Positions 8,970-16,095 of a stretch of DNA of 33,649 nt are shown piece after piece. The notes under the pieces were generated by a model. The model made no database searches, was not told the DNA's origin, and worked only from the letters and a program-made list of their open reading frames with translations. The stretch is taken from the NCBI GenBank assembly GCA_027364705.1, contig DAHXOU010000045.1, forward strand, positions 1 to 33,649, in the 5' to 3' direction. This stretch comes from Nanobdellota archaeon. Lineage in GTDB: Archaea > Nanobdellota > Nanobdellia > Pacearchaeales > GW2011-AR1. The position numbers and the translations under genes are program-made. The stretch's first letter is position 1, and the number at the start of each line of letters is the position of its first letter.

Positions 8970-9332
8970 TTATTCCACTAAAGTATACTTAATTTCTTTT
9001 TTTCTTTTAGAACTTTTTTTTCTTTTAGCAGATACAGGTTTCATAATAAGGTTTTTTCTTGTTACAAATCTTATCGCAATTAAAATCAAGAAAGCTATCA
9101 GAAATCCGACAGCCATAAATCCAAAAATCATTGATGTAATATAAAACAGACTAATCAAAAAAGGATTCTTGAAAAAATAAGCGTATAAAAGATAAGAAAT
9201 ACCAGACAAGATAATAAACAAAAATAAATTCTTTACAACAACAGAAATATTACTTCTTGTTTTGGGAGTTTTTAATTTTCTCGAGGATATTTTCTTAATT
9301 TCTCTTTTTTTTGCCCTCTTTTTCGCTACCAT
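8970..9332 (-). CDS. Small basic membrane protein, hypothetical
   Basis: The 120-aa protein has a strongly basic N-terminus (KKRAKKREIKKISSRKLK), two hydrophobic helices (about residues 33-53 LFLFIILSGISYLLYAYFF and 60-88), and a basic C-terminal tail (RKKSSKRKK). Both tails should lie on the cytoplasmic side. The family is not recognised. The start ATG lies about 31 nt from a TTATAA box, giving a short leader. It is the first of two small minus-strand membrane genes beside tRNA genes, separated from the other by 37 nt. Confidence 0.7.
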   Translation of the reverse strand: MVAKKRAKKREIKKISSRKLKTPKTRSNISVVVKNLFLFIILSGISYLLYAYFFKNPFLISLFYITSMIFGFMAVGFLIAFLILIAIRFVTRKNLIMKPVSAKRKKSSKRKKEIKYTLVE

Positions 9333-9369
9333 TGTAATACTATCAATTAGAAAATATACTTTATAAATA

Positions 9370-9669
9370 TTATGTAGTTTTATTGCCCTGCCAGTTCATA
9401 TGAGTTACTTGTGCGGTAATTGTTTTCAAATTATCAAAGACACTTCCAACCCATGAAAAATAAAGTTTCACAACTTTCCCAACATCAGAAAAAGTTTTCA
9501 CTTCAACATTTCCGTCTCCAAATACTGCATTGAAACTAATTAATGCAAACAAAATTAATCCAACAAAAAAAACAGTAAGAAATTTTTGTTTGATATTTTT
9601 TGATTTAAAAAATATAAGCCCTGCTATAACAAGAACAGAAATAATAAGAATAATCATCCCCAAATCCAT
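9370..9669 (-). CDS. Small two-helix membrane protein, hypothetical
   Basis: The ORF track starts at a TTG (9678), but the ATG at 9669 fits better because a TTTTTATAC box lies about 25 nt upstream, leaving a leaderless mRNA. The resulting 99-aa protein (MDLGMIILIISVLVIAG) has two N-terminal transmembrane helices (about 2-20 and 29-48), then a polar C-terminal domain (about 50-99) containing FSDVGKVVKLYFSWVGSVFD, probably outside the membrane. No recognised family. It is followed by the 120-aa membrane gene on the same strand, which has its own box. Confidence 0.65.
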   Translation of the reverse strand: MDLGMIILIISVLVIAGLIFFKSKNIKQKFLTVFFVGLILFALISFNAVFGDGNVEVKTFSDVGKVVKLYFSWVGSVFDNLKTITAQVTHMNWQGNKTT

Positions 9670-9726
9670 GTTAAACAAAGAAGAAGGCTGTATAAAAATT
9701 TTTCTTAAGTAAGTTAATAACTATTA

Positions 9727-9799
9727 TAGCCCCACCAGGATTCGAACCTGGGTCACCGCCTCCAGAGGGCGATATACTTGACCGCTGTACTATGGGGCT
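9727..9799 (-). tRNA. tRNA-Gln (anticodon CTG)
   Basis: Read on the minus strand: acceptor AGCCCCA/TGGGGCT, anticodon stem TCGCC/GGCGG with loop CTCTGGA (anticodon CTG), T arm CCAGG/CCTGG with loop TTCGAAT, discriminator A. The A1-T72 start is typical for archaeal tRNA-Gln. No intron. Confidence 0.93.
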
Positions 9800-9885
9800 C
9801 TACTAATGAGATAAAATCAGAATATTAAAAGGTTGCTATAAGAAAATTTAAATATAATCTTTGACTCAAAAATAAGATAAAGAGA

Positions 9886-10524
9886 ATGATTCATAATAGA
9901 CATCTTCATAAAAAAATTCATAGAAGAATTCACAGAAAATTAGAAAAGCATAGTCCTGAAGCTGTAAAGAAAGCGAGGAAAATATTTTCTTTTAGATATC
10001 CTAAATTAATTTTCCTTGTTTTAATGATTATATCTGCATATTACATTTTCTCAAGACCATTTATGCATAATTTCCTAAATTCTTTTAAGGAACTTGGAAA
10101 TTTAGGAATTCTCCTCTCAGGAGCATTAACTGCAATCGGATTTACAGCTCCATTTGGGATAGGATTTTTGACTTCAATAGGTAAAGAAAAGATTTTATTC
10201 GCTGCGATAATAGCTTCGATAGGAGCAACCATAGCCGATTTAATTATCTTCAAAACAGTAAAATTTTCTTTTTTGGATGAATTTAAAAAACTTGAAAATA
10301 CTCCTGTGATTAAAGAGATAAAACATTTGGTTAAGAAACATAAACATCTTGCAATCAATCATTATCTACTCTATATTTTTGCAGGCATACTTCTGGCAAC
10401 CCCGCTCCCAGACGAACTTGGAATTTCTATGCTTGCAGGATTAACAACAATAAAACCAATAAAACTGTCTGTAATTTGTTTTCTTCTGCATGGTGCATTT
10501 ATTTCATTGATATTATTGATATAA
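9886..10524 (+). CDS. Polytopic membrane protein, VTT/DedA-like architecture, function unknown
   Basis: The 212-aa protein has a His/Arg-rich basic N-terminus (HLHKKIHRRIHRKLEKH), then about five hydrophobic segments: 40-58, 73-95, 103-123, 160-180 and 190-212. The segment GALTAIGFTAPFGIGFL and the later LLYIFAGILLATPLPDELG, with a Pro-Leu-Pro-Asp kink between two helices, resemble the re-entrant loops of small VTT/DedA-type proteins. The identification is tentative. A TTTAAATATAA box lies about 33 nt before the ATG. It lies between tRNA-Gln and tRNA-Glu as a single gene. Confidence 0.7.
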   Translation: MIHNRHLHKKIHRRIHRKLEKHSPEAVKKARKIFSFRYPKLIFLVLMIISAYYIFSRPFMHNFLNSFKELGNLGILLSGALTAIGFTAPFGIGFLTSIGKEKILFAAIIASIGATIADLIIFKTVKFSFLDEFKKLENTPVIKEIKHLVKKHKHLAINHYLLYIFAGILLATPLPDELGISMLAGLTTIKPIKLSVICFLLHGAFISLILLI

Positions 10525-10563
10525 GCAAATCTTTTAAATAAGAAGCGAGTTGTAAATTAGAAT

Positions 10564-10768
10564 GCCCCTGTAGTCTAGAGGCCAAGGATTCCACCCTCTC
10601 AAATGATTAGAGTTTGAGCAGGATAAAATCCTGTTTAACAGAATTTAATGAAAATTAAATTCATAATGAGAGGTGATCAAAACTCGATGAGAGCAGAGAT
10701 CTATGCATCTCAATGCAATCTCTCATTGGAGTACGGTGGCGACCCGAGTTCAAATCTCGGCGGGGGCA
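10564..10768 (+). tRNA. tRNA-Glu (anticodon CTC) with a 132-nt intron
   Basis: The exons are 10564-10601 and 10734-10768; joined they give a 73-nt tRNA. The acceptor is GCCCCTG/CGGGGGC, the anticodon stem CCACC/GGTGG with loop CTCTCA+C (anticodon CTC), the T arm CCGAG/CTCGG with loop TTCAAAT, and the discriminator A. The intron sits at the canonical 37/38 position. At the 3' splice site a three-base bulge TAC, cut between A and C, follows a GGAG that pairs with CTCT of the anticodon loop, which forms a bulge-helix-bulge-like substrate for the archaeal splicing endonuclease. The 5' bulge is less regular. Confidence 0.9.
10602..10733 (+). other. tRNA-Glu intron, long and structured
   Basis: At 132 nt the intron is long for an archaeal tRNA. 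It contains two perfect hairpins: CAGGAT/ATCCTG with an AAA loop (10619-10633) and GAATTTAAT/ATTAAATTC with a GAAA tetraloop (10641-10662). An inverted pair AATGAGAG (about 10665-10672) and CTCTCATT (10720-10727) can enclose a third domain containing GAGAT/ATCTC. No convincing C/D or H/ACA boxes or ORF were found. Confidence 0.8.
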
Positions 10769-10853
10769 TTAACATTGAATGAAAAACTAATTCAAATTAG
10801 ATTCTCTTCGGACAAAGTTTAAATATAAGAAATACCTTGAGAAATAAAGAGGA

Positions 10854-12182
10854 ATGAAAAAAAAATTTTTCATAGTAATATGTGCAGTAGTTGTTATTCT
10901 GATTCTTGGTTATTTTTTATATTCAAATACAATGATTAAACCAAAAATAATGCCTGGGGGAGAAGTAGGGTTAAAATTAATTGCAGACAATTTTGTTTCA
11001 CCTGTAGATATTAGATTTTATGATGATTCGGGAAAATTATTCGTAGTTGACAGACCTGGAATAATAAAAATAATAAATGCCGACGGAACAGTACAGAAAG
11101 AACCATTTTTGAATATAACAGATAGAGTAGTTTCATTAAACCCAAGTTATGACGAAAGGGGATTGTTAGGTTTAGCTTTTCATCCTGATTTCAAAAATAG
11201 CGGAAAATTTTATGTTTTTTACAACACTAAATTAAGAACAAGTGCAAGACAAAATTGGGATTCAACAATAAGAATTTCAGAGTTTAATATTCTAGAAGAA
11301 AATAAAGCAGACCCGAAATCAGAAGAAATTTTAATGGAAATTGACCACCCACAAATGAACCACAATGGAGGACAGATTTTATTTGGAAAAGACGGTTACT
11401 TATATATCTCACTCGGTGATGGAGGAAATGCAAATGATGTTGGAGAAGGACACAATCCTGAAACAGGAAATGGTCAAGATACATTTACTCTTCTTGGAAA
11501 AATATTGAGGATTGATGTGAACAACAAAACTTCATTAAGAAATTATGGAATTCCAGCAGACAATCCTTTTAGCGATGGTAAAAATGGATTAAAAGAGATT
11601 TATGCATATGGATTCAGAAATCCATGGAGAATGTCCTTTGATACGGAAACAGGAAATTTGTATGTAGGAGATGCTGGACAAAATATATGGGAAGAAATAG
11701 ATAAAGTTGAAAAAGGAAAAAATTATGGTTGGAATCTAAAAGAAGGAACTCATTGTTTTTCTCCAGAAAGTGCAAATAAATCTCCTGCAAATTGTTCGAA
11801 TGTAGGATATAAAGGCGAAGCATTAATTGATCCTTTTATAGAATATCTAAATGCCCAACAAAAAGGCGGAATTGGACATACTAACGTCGGAGGATTTATG
11901 TACAGAGGAATAGCAATCCCCGAATTTTTTGGAAAGTTTATATTCGGAGATTGGAGTACTGATTTCACAAAGACAGATGGAACATTGTTAATTGCAGAAC
12001 CATCACAGGGATTGTGGAAGATAAAGGAAATAAAAATAGCAAATCGAACTAACGGAAAAATTGGAGAAGCAATACTCGGATTAGGGCATGATGCAGATAA
12101 TGAACTATATGTTCTTACAACAAAAAAAATAGGTCCTGACAGCAATACAGGAAAAGTCTACAAAATAATTCCAAAAAGATAA
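10854..12182 (+). CDS. PQQ-dependent aldose/glucose-sorbosone dehydrogenase-like protein, membrane-anchored
   Basis: The 442-aa protein begins with a signal-anchor (KKKFFIVICAVVVILILGYF) followed by a six-bladed beta-propeller of the glucose/sorbosone dehydrogenase family. Hallmarks are VVDRPGIIKII, DERGLLGLAFHPDFKNSG, MNHNGGQILFGKDGYLYISL (His170 is the catalytic base equivalent), YGFRNPWRMSFD and DAGQNIWEEID. It should face the outside of the membrane and oxidise sugars with PQQ, or act as a PQQ-independent propeller. No PQQ synthesis genes are in view. It lies directly after tRNA-Glu, and its stop codon abuts the stop of acdB. Bacterial origin is possible, but base composition looks like the neighbours. 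Confidence 0.88.
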   Translation: MKKKFFIVICAVVVILILGYFLYSNTMIKPKIMPGGEVGLKLIADNFVSPVDIRFYDDSGKLFVVDRPGIIKIINADGTVQKEPFLNITDRVVSLNPSYDERGLLGLAFHPDFKNSGKFYVFYNTKLRTSARQNWDSTIRISEFNILEENKADPKSEEILMEIDHPQMNHNGGQILFGKDGYLYISLGDGGNANDVGEGHNPETGNGQDTFTLLGKILRIDVNNKTSLRNYGIPADNPFSDGKNGLKEIYAYGFRNPWRMSFDTETGNLYVGDAGQNIWEEIDKVEKGKNYGWNLKEGTHCFSPESANKSPANCSNVGYKGEALIDPFIEYLNAQQKGGIGHTNVGGFMYRGIAIPEFFGKFIFGDWSTDFTKTDGTLLIAEPSQGLWKIKEIKIANRTNGKIGEAILGLGHDADNELYVLTTKKIGPDSNTGKVYKIIPKR

Positions 12183-12785
12183 TTATTCAAAAACCATTCT
12201 GGCATCTACGACAATTGCTTTGTCTTTTTCAACCATTAAAGGATTAATATCCAGCTCAGTTATGTTAGAATATCTTTTTGATAATCTGCAGAGTTGAAAA
12301 ATATTTTTCTTAATCGCATTTAATTCTTCTTCAGTTATATTTTCCTTGATTTCTTTAATCATATTGACAGCTTCATCATCATTAAGCGGACAGACTCTGA
12401 ATGCAACTTTCTTTATTTGTTCAACACTTGTTCCACCTATTCCGAAAGCAAGAACATGACCAAACTCTTTTGTTGCTTTAAGTCCAAGAATAAATTCTTC
12501 TCCTGAAATTTGTTTCTGCAAAATAACACCTTCAGCATCCTGAATTTTTATAAAAGTATCAAAAATCTTCTCTGCCTGTTCAATAGTTTCTATTTTAGTT
12601 TTAACTCCACCAATTCTGTTCTTATGTAAAATTTTCTGCCCCGAAACTTTCATAACAAGAGGAAAACCCATCTTACCAACAGCGTCAGCAAGTTCACTTT
12701 TATCTTTGATGAAAAGAGTGTCAATAACTTCAAATCCCTGTTCATTCAAAAAAACTTCAGCTTCTTTTTCAGCAAAAATCTTCAT
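12183..12785 (-). CDS. acdB: ADP-forming acetyl-CoA synthetase, beta subunit (ATP-grasp)
   Basis: The 200-aa protein is an ATP-grasp_5 domain: LVMKVSGQKILHKNRIGGVK with the phosphate-accepting His in ILHK, GVILQKQISGEEFILGLKA, HVLAFGIGGTSVEQIKKVAFR, and a final ELDINPLMV...VVDARMVFE metal-binding part. With the alpha subunit it converts acyl-CoA, ADP and phosphate into acid, CoA and ATP, giving substrate-level ATP in fermentative archaea. At 200 aa it is slightly shorter than the usual 230 aa. The first loop reads SGQKI instead of the common SPDI. It is divergent from acdA, sharing one TATA box, rather than lying in tandem or fused. Confidence 0.93.
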   Translation of the reverse strand: MKIFAEKEAEVFLNEQGFEVIDTLFIKDKSELADAVGKMGFPLVMKVSGQKILHKNRIGGVKTKIETIEQAEKIFDTFIKIQDAEGVILQKQISGEEFILGLKATKEFGHVLAFGIGGTSVEQIKKVAFRVCPLNDDEAVNMIKEIKENITEEELNAIKKNIFQLCRLSKRYSNITELDINPLMVEKDKAIVVDARMVFE

Positions 12786-12804
12786 TCTGCAAAAAAGAAA
12801 TTTA

Positions 12805-12815
12805 TTTATATATAC
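12805..12815. promoter_or_regulatory. Shared bidirectional TATA box for acdB and acdA
   Basis: TTTATATATAC contains the palindrome TATATATA (12807-12814). Its centre is about 25 nt from the acdB start (12785) and 24 nt from the acdA start (12834). It is the only TATA-like element in the 48-nt intergenic gap, so both subunits appear to be transcribed leaderless from one box. Confidence 0.75.
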
Positions 12816-12833
12816 TTTTCGCCATTAAATTGT

Positions 12834-14060
12834 ATGTTAAAATTTTTAAGAATAAAAGAGCTGGGAAAATTCCTTACCCCAAAGAACATAGCCGTAATCG
12901 GAGCGTCGGAAATAGAAGGGAAAGTAGGGTATACTTTAATGAGAAAACTTCTAAAGTTTGAAGGAGAAATAATCCCAATAAACATAGAGAAAGAAACAAT
13001 CTTTGAAAAGAAAGCTTACCATTCTGTTCTAGATTACCCAAAAAAGATCGACCTTGCAGTAATTGCAATTCCCTCAACGCATGTAAAAAATGTCCTCGAA
13101 GAATGTGGAAAAAAGAAAATAAAAAATGTAATTATAATCAGTGCAGGTTTTTCAGAATCTGGAAATAAAGAATTAGAAAATGAATTGACGGAGATAACAA
13201 AAAAATATGGTATTAATCTCATCGGACCAAATTGTTTTGGAGTTGCAAATCCTTACTTAAACTTAGACACAACTTTCGCAAATCGTTCTGCAAAAGAAGG
13301 AGACATTGCATTCATAAGTCAGAGCGGAGCATTGTGGAGTTACATTGCTGACGTATCTTCTTCCGACGGTAGTTTAGGATTTTCAGGATTTGTCAGTCTT
13401 GGAAATATGGCAGATTTAGAATTCTGCGATTTCATAGAATATTTTAGCAAGGATAAAAAAACAAAAAAAATAGTTCTTTACATTGAAAGACTAAAAGACG
13501 GAAAAAGATTTATCAAAGTCTGCAAAAAAAGCAAAAAAGAAATAATTGTAATAAAATCAGGAAGAACAAAAACAGGAAGCGAAGCAACTTTAAGTCATAC
13601 AGGAAGTCTTGCAACAGACTATGAAATCTACAAAGGTGCATTCAAACAGGCAGGAGTCAGATTAGAAAGTTCATTCCTTTCTGCATTCGGCATTTCAAAT
13701 TTGAAGATAGAACCCAAAGGGAAAAAAATTGGAATTATCACAAATGCAGGAGGAGCAGGAGCTTTAGTTACTGACCATCTTGTTGAAGAAGGATATGAAG
13801 CACTTCCGCCAGTTGATGTTCTGGGAACCGCTCTTGCTAAAGATTACAAAAATGCTTTTGAAGATTTGAAAGACAAAGTTGATTCTCTGATAATAATATT
13901 GACACCACAGAGCATGTCTCAGCCAGATGAACTTGCAAAAGAAATTGTCAAATTCTCGAAGGTAAAACCAGTAATTGCTTTTTTGCTCGGGGCAGAATCA
14001 ATAAAGAAAGCAAAAAGCATTTTAGAAAAAAATAAGATTCCCTGTATTACCAACATATAA
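12834..14060 (+). CDS. acdA: ADP-forming acetyl-CoA synthetase, alpha subunit
   Basis: The 408-aa protein has a CoA-binding Rossmann domain (PKNIAVIGASEIEGKVGYTL), a ligase/CoA domain (LIGPNCFGVANPYLNLDTTF, FISQSGALWSYIAD) and the active-site loop LSHTGSLATDYEIYKGAFKQ, where His255 is the phosphorylated residue. The following GIITNAGGAGALVTDHL belongs to the second ligase domain. At 408 aa it is somewhat shorter than the usual 460 aa. The two-base gap to endonuclease III suggests cotranscription with that repair gene. Role and partner are as for acdB; substrate preference cannot be read from sequence. Confidence 0.94.
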   Translation: MLKFLRIKELGKFLTPKNIAVIGASEIEGKVGYTLMRKLLKFEGEIIPINIEKETIFEKKAYHSVLDYPKKIDLAVIAIPSTHVKNVLEECGKKKIKNVIIISAGFSESGNKELENELTEITKKYGINLIGPNCFGVANPYLNLDTTFANRSAKEGDIAFISQSGALWSYIADVSSSDGSLGFSGFVSLGNMADLEFCDFIEYFSKDKKTKKIVLYIERLKDGKRFIKVCKKSKKEIIVIKSGRTKTGSEATLSHTGSLATDYEIYKGAFKQAGVRLESSFLSAFGISNLKIEPKGKKIGIITNAGGAGALVTDHLVEEGYEALPPVDVLGTALAKDYKNAFEDLKDKVDSLIIILTPQSMSQPDELAKEIVKFSKVKPVIAFLLGAESIKKAKSILEKNKIPCITNI

Positions 14061-14062
14061 TC

Positions 14063-14719
14063 ATGAACAAGTTATCTGACAGAATTGACGCAGTAATGAA
14101 TATTCTTAGAAAAAAATTTCCAATAAGCAAAACCACTCTCAATAAAATGAGAAAAAATCCAAATGCTTTCAAAATTTTAATTTCTTGTCTTCTATCATTA
14201 AGAACACAGGACAAAAATACAGAAATAGCTTCAGGAAGATTATTTGCCGTCGCGGATACTCCAAAAGAAATTATCGCGCTTCCTATGAGAAAACTGGAAA
14301 AATTAATCTTCTCGTCAGGACATTACAGAAAAAAAGCCAGAACATTAAAACATGTTTCAAAAGTTTTACTTGAAAGATTCGACGGCAAAGTTCCTAAAAC
14401 AAGAGAAGAATTAATGAGCATAAAAGGAATCGGTCCAAAAACAGCGAATATAGTTTTAGCTTTTGCTTTCGGACAAAAAGTTCTTCCGATTGACACGCAC
14501 TGTCACAGAATTCCAAATCGCCTCGGTTGGGTAAAAACAAAAACTCCTGAACAAACAGAAGCAGAACTAAACAAAATTCTTCCAAAAAAATATTGGTCCG
14601 ATTTTAATTCAATTTTCATTCAATTTGGAAAAACAATTTGTCAGCCAGTTTCTCCTTTTTGCTCGACGTGCCCGATAAACAAATATTGCTCAAGAATTGG
14701 TGTTGTGAGAAGCAGATAA
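14063..14719 (+). CDS. nth: Endonuclease III (DNA glycosylase/AP lyase)
   Basis: The 218-aa protein has the helix-hairpin-helix LMSIKGIGPKTANIVLAFAF with the catalytic Lys in GPKTAN, and the catalytic Asp in LPIDTHCHRIPNRLG. The iron-sulfur cluster Cys pattern C-x6-C-x2-C-x5-C is complete (CQPVSPFCSTCPINKYC). It removes oxidised pyrimidines and nicks the strand in base excision repair. Length is normal. It starts two bases after acdA and is probably cotranscribed with it; no separate TATA box was found between them. Confidence 0.95.
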   Translation: MNKLSDRIDAVMNILRKKFPISKTTLNKMRKNPNAFKILISCLLSLRTQDKNTEIASGRLFAVADTPKEIIALPMRKLEKLIFSSGHYRKKARTLKHVSKVLLERFDGKVPKTREELMSIKGIGPKTANIVLAFAFGQKVLPIDTHCHRIPNRLGWVKTKTPEQTEAELNKILPKKYWSDFNSIFIQFGKTICQPVSPFCSTCPINKYCSRIGVVRSR

Positions 14720-14746
14720 TTTTATATTCTGTTTATTCATCAATTA

Positions 14747-14917
14747 ATGATGATAGAAAATTATGTAGAGTCCGTTAGAACAATTCCAATTAAAATAGAA
14801 AAGAATCCTAAGTTTTACAAAATTATCGACGATTATATAGAAAAGTCAACAGAGCTTCTTTTCAGAAAAAAGGAAAAAATTGAATCAGATGATTTTTATG
14901 ACAGAGCAGTTTACTAA
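14747..14917 (+). CDS. Small hypothetical protein, 56 aa (absent from ORF track)
   Basis: The ORF codes for 56 aa: it begins MMIENYVESVRTIPIKIEK and ends ESDDFYDRAVY. It is charged and helical, with no membrane segment, and no recognised family. It is supported by a TTTTATATT box centred about 24 nt upstream of the first ATG, matching the leaderless pattern of the neighbours, and by dense use of ordinary codons. It stands between nth and a membrane-protein gene, each of which has its own signals. It could be a regulator or an antitoxin-like protein, but nothing in sequence shows this. Confidence 0.6.
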   Translation: MMIENYVESVRTIPIKIEKNPKFYKIIDDYIEKSTELLFRKKEKIESDDFYDRAVY

Positions 14918-14954
14918 TCAAAATATTTAATAACACAAAAACATATATTTTACA

Positions 14955-15554
14955 ATGGTAGACATCAGAAAAATAATAATTATCTTCGTCGTTGCTGTTC
15001 TTTTTTCTGTTTTAGTCTTTGCAGTTATTGAAGCAGTTTATCCTTCTCCAGAATATAATGATTTCTGCAATACACCTAATTATTATATGGGTAAACCAGA
15101 TGGTACGACAGGAACTTGTCCGAATATAACTATTGACCAGGCAGACAGAAATTCCTGCGATGAACAAAAAGGTTATATCGAATTTTCAGAATATGATACA
15201 AATAATTGCCCACAAAATTATTTCTGTAATACATGTCAAAATGAATTAAGTTTAGCACAGGAACAGTATAATAGAATGGTATTCTACATTTCAGCAATTC
15301 TAGCACTGATAGCAATTTTCATAGGATTATTCCTTCCCGCAAAAGAAAACAGTTTAAATGAATGGATTGGAACCGGTTTCATGTTAGGTGGAACTTTCGC
15401 ACTAATTTTCGGAACTGCAACTTCATTTATCTCCCTTGACAGATACGCAAGACCAATAATTATCCTCGCGGAGTTAATCTTAGTAATATTTATTTCTTAC
15501 AAAAAGATAGGGAATTTAAGAGAAGATAAGAAAAAAAGTTCTAAAAAGAAGTAA
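14955..15554 (+). CDS. Membrane protein with Cys-rich external loop, hypothetical
   Basis: The 199-aa protein has an N-terminal helix (KIIIIFVVAVLFSVLVFAVI, about 6-25), then an extracytoplasmic region of about 80 residues carrying eight cysteines or close to it (DFCNTP, GTCPN, NSCDE, NNCPQNYFCNTCQN), and three further helices (about 108-125, 135-152, 160-178). The basic C-terminal tail (DKKKSSKKK) should be cytoplasmic. Paired cysteines outside the membrane suggest disulfides or metal binding. A TATA-like AATATTTAAT lies about 27 nt before the ATG. The family is not recognised. Confidence 0.75.
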   Translation: MVDIRKIIIIFVVAVLFSVLVFAVIEAVYPSPEYNDFCNTPNYYMGKPDGTTGTCPNITIDQADRNSCDEQKGYIEFSEYDTNNCPQNYFCNTCQNELSLAQEQYNRMVFYISAILALIAIFIGLFLPAKENSLNEWIGTGFMLGGTFALIFGTATSFISLDRYARPIIILAELILVIFISYKKIGNLREDKKKSSKKK

Positions 15555-15591
15555 TCAAAATCTTTAAAAACCAAATTTATCTCAACTCATT

Positions 15592-15708
15592 ATGAAAAGA
15601 TCAAGCCGTAGATGGAAAAAGAAACGCCAGATGAGATGGAAATGGCAAAGAAAGAGACTCAAGAAAGAAAAGCATAAGAGAAAGATGCGAAGAGAAAGAG
15701 CTAAATAA
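15592..15708 (+). CDS. rpl41e: Ribosomal protein eL41 (absent from ORF track)
   Basis: The 38-aa ORF starts MKRSSRRWKKKRQMRWKWQR and ends KMRRERAK. It is almost entirely Arg, Lys and Trp in one helix, with the RWKKKRMRWKWKKKR-like pattern of eukaryotic/archaeal L41e, a bridge protein of the large subunit. It falls below the length cut-off of the ORF track. A TTTAAAAA box is centred about 26 nt upstream of the ATG. It stands alone between a membrane-protein gene and the rfc region. Confidence 0.9.
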   Translation: MKRSSRRWKKKRQMRWKWQRKRLKKEKHKRKMRRERAK

Positions 15709-15771
15709 ATATTATAATTAGCATAATTCTAGTATAAAAAAGATTAAAAATAAACTAAAATTTCTCGAACT

Positions 15772-16083
15772 ATGAGTCAGAGGAATCTAGCGATTAAAGG
15801 TTCAACAGAAATAGATGGTGAATTCTTAAGACATTTTATTCCATTAGAATGTTATCAAACGGCAAATTTAAGAATAGACAATAGCGTAGAGAAAAAATTC
15901 GAAAGAATCATTGAAAAAGAGGCAAACAGAATAAGAGCAGATTTAGCAGTTATAACCGCAATAAATGAAAGTAGAATAACTGAAACGTCTAACAAAGAGA
16001 TTATTTTCTATCAAAAAATATACCATTCAAGAAATAGACAAAGAACATATAATCATTACAATAATATTTATAAGTTCAGGTGA
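15772..16083 (+). CDS. Hypothetical protein, apparently frameshifted near its 3' end
   Basis: The N-terminal ~75 residues (MSQRNLAIKGSTEIDGEFLR..., then KKFERIIEKEANRIRADLAV) look like a real soluble protein. The last ~22 residues in this frame (YHSRNRQRTYNHYNNIYKFR) do not. Removing one A from the A6 run at about 16013-16018 shifts to a frame that reads KYTIQEIDKEHIIITIIFIS, ending SSGEK at a TAA at 16088-16090, six bases before rfcS. A TTAAAAATAA box about 25 nt before the ATG supports the start. The family is not recognised. Either a sequence error, a pseudogene or recoding explains it; the rfcS TATA box lies inside its 3' end. Confidence 0.55.
   Translation: MSQRNLAIKGSTEIDGEFLRHFIPLECYQTANLRIDNSVEKKFERIIEKEANRIRADLAVITAINESRITETSNKEIIFYQKIYHSRNRQRTYNHYNNIYKFR
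16067..16073 (+). promoter_or_regulatory. TATA box of rfcS
   Basis: TTTATAA is centred 26 nt before the rfcS ATG, giving a leaderless rfcS-CYTH-rfcL transcript. It lies inside the 3' end of the preceding small ORF. Confidence 0.65.
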
Positions 16084-16095
16084 AAAATAATATAT

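Noticed and set aside
10602-10733. C/D box or H/ACA guide RNA in the tRNA-Glu intron
   Set aside because: GTGATCA and CGATGA resemble C boxes, but no D box (CTGA) or ACA is placed correctly.
11750-12145. 131-aa ORF on the minus strand
   Set aside because: Shadow of the sugar dehydrogenase gene; no promoter and no protein-like pattern of its own.
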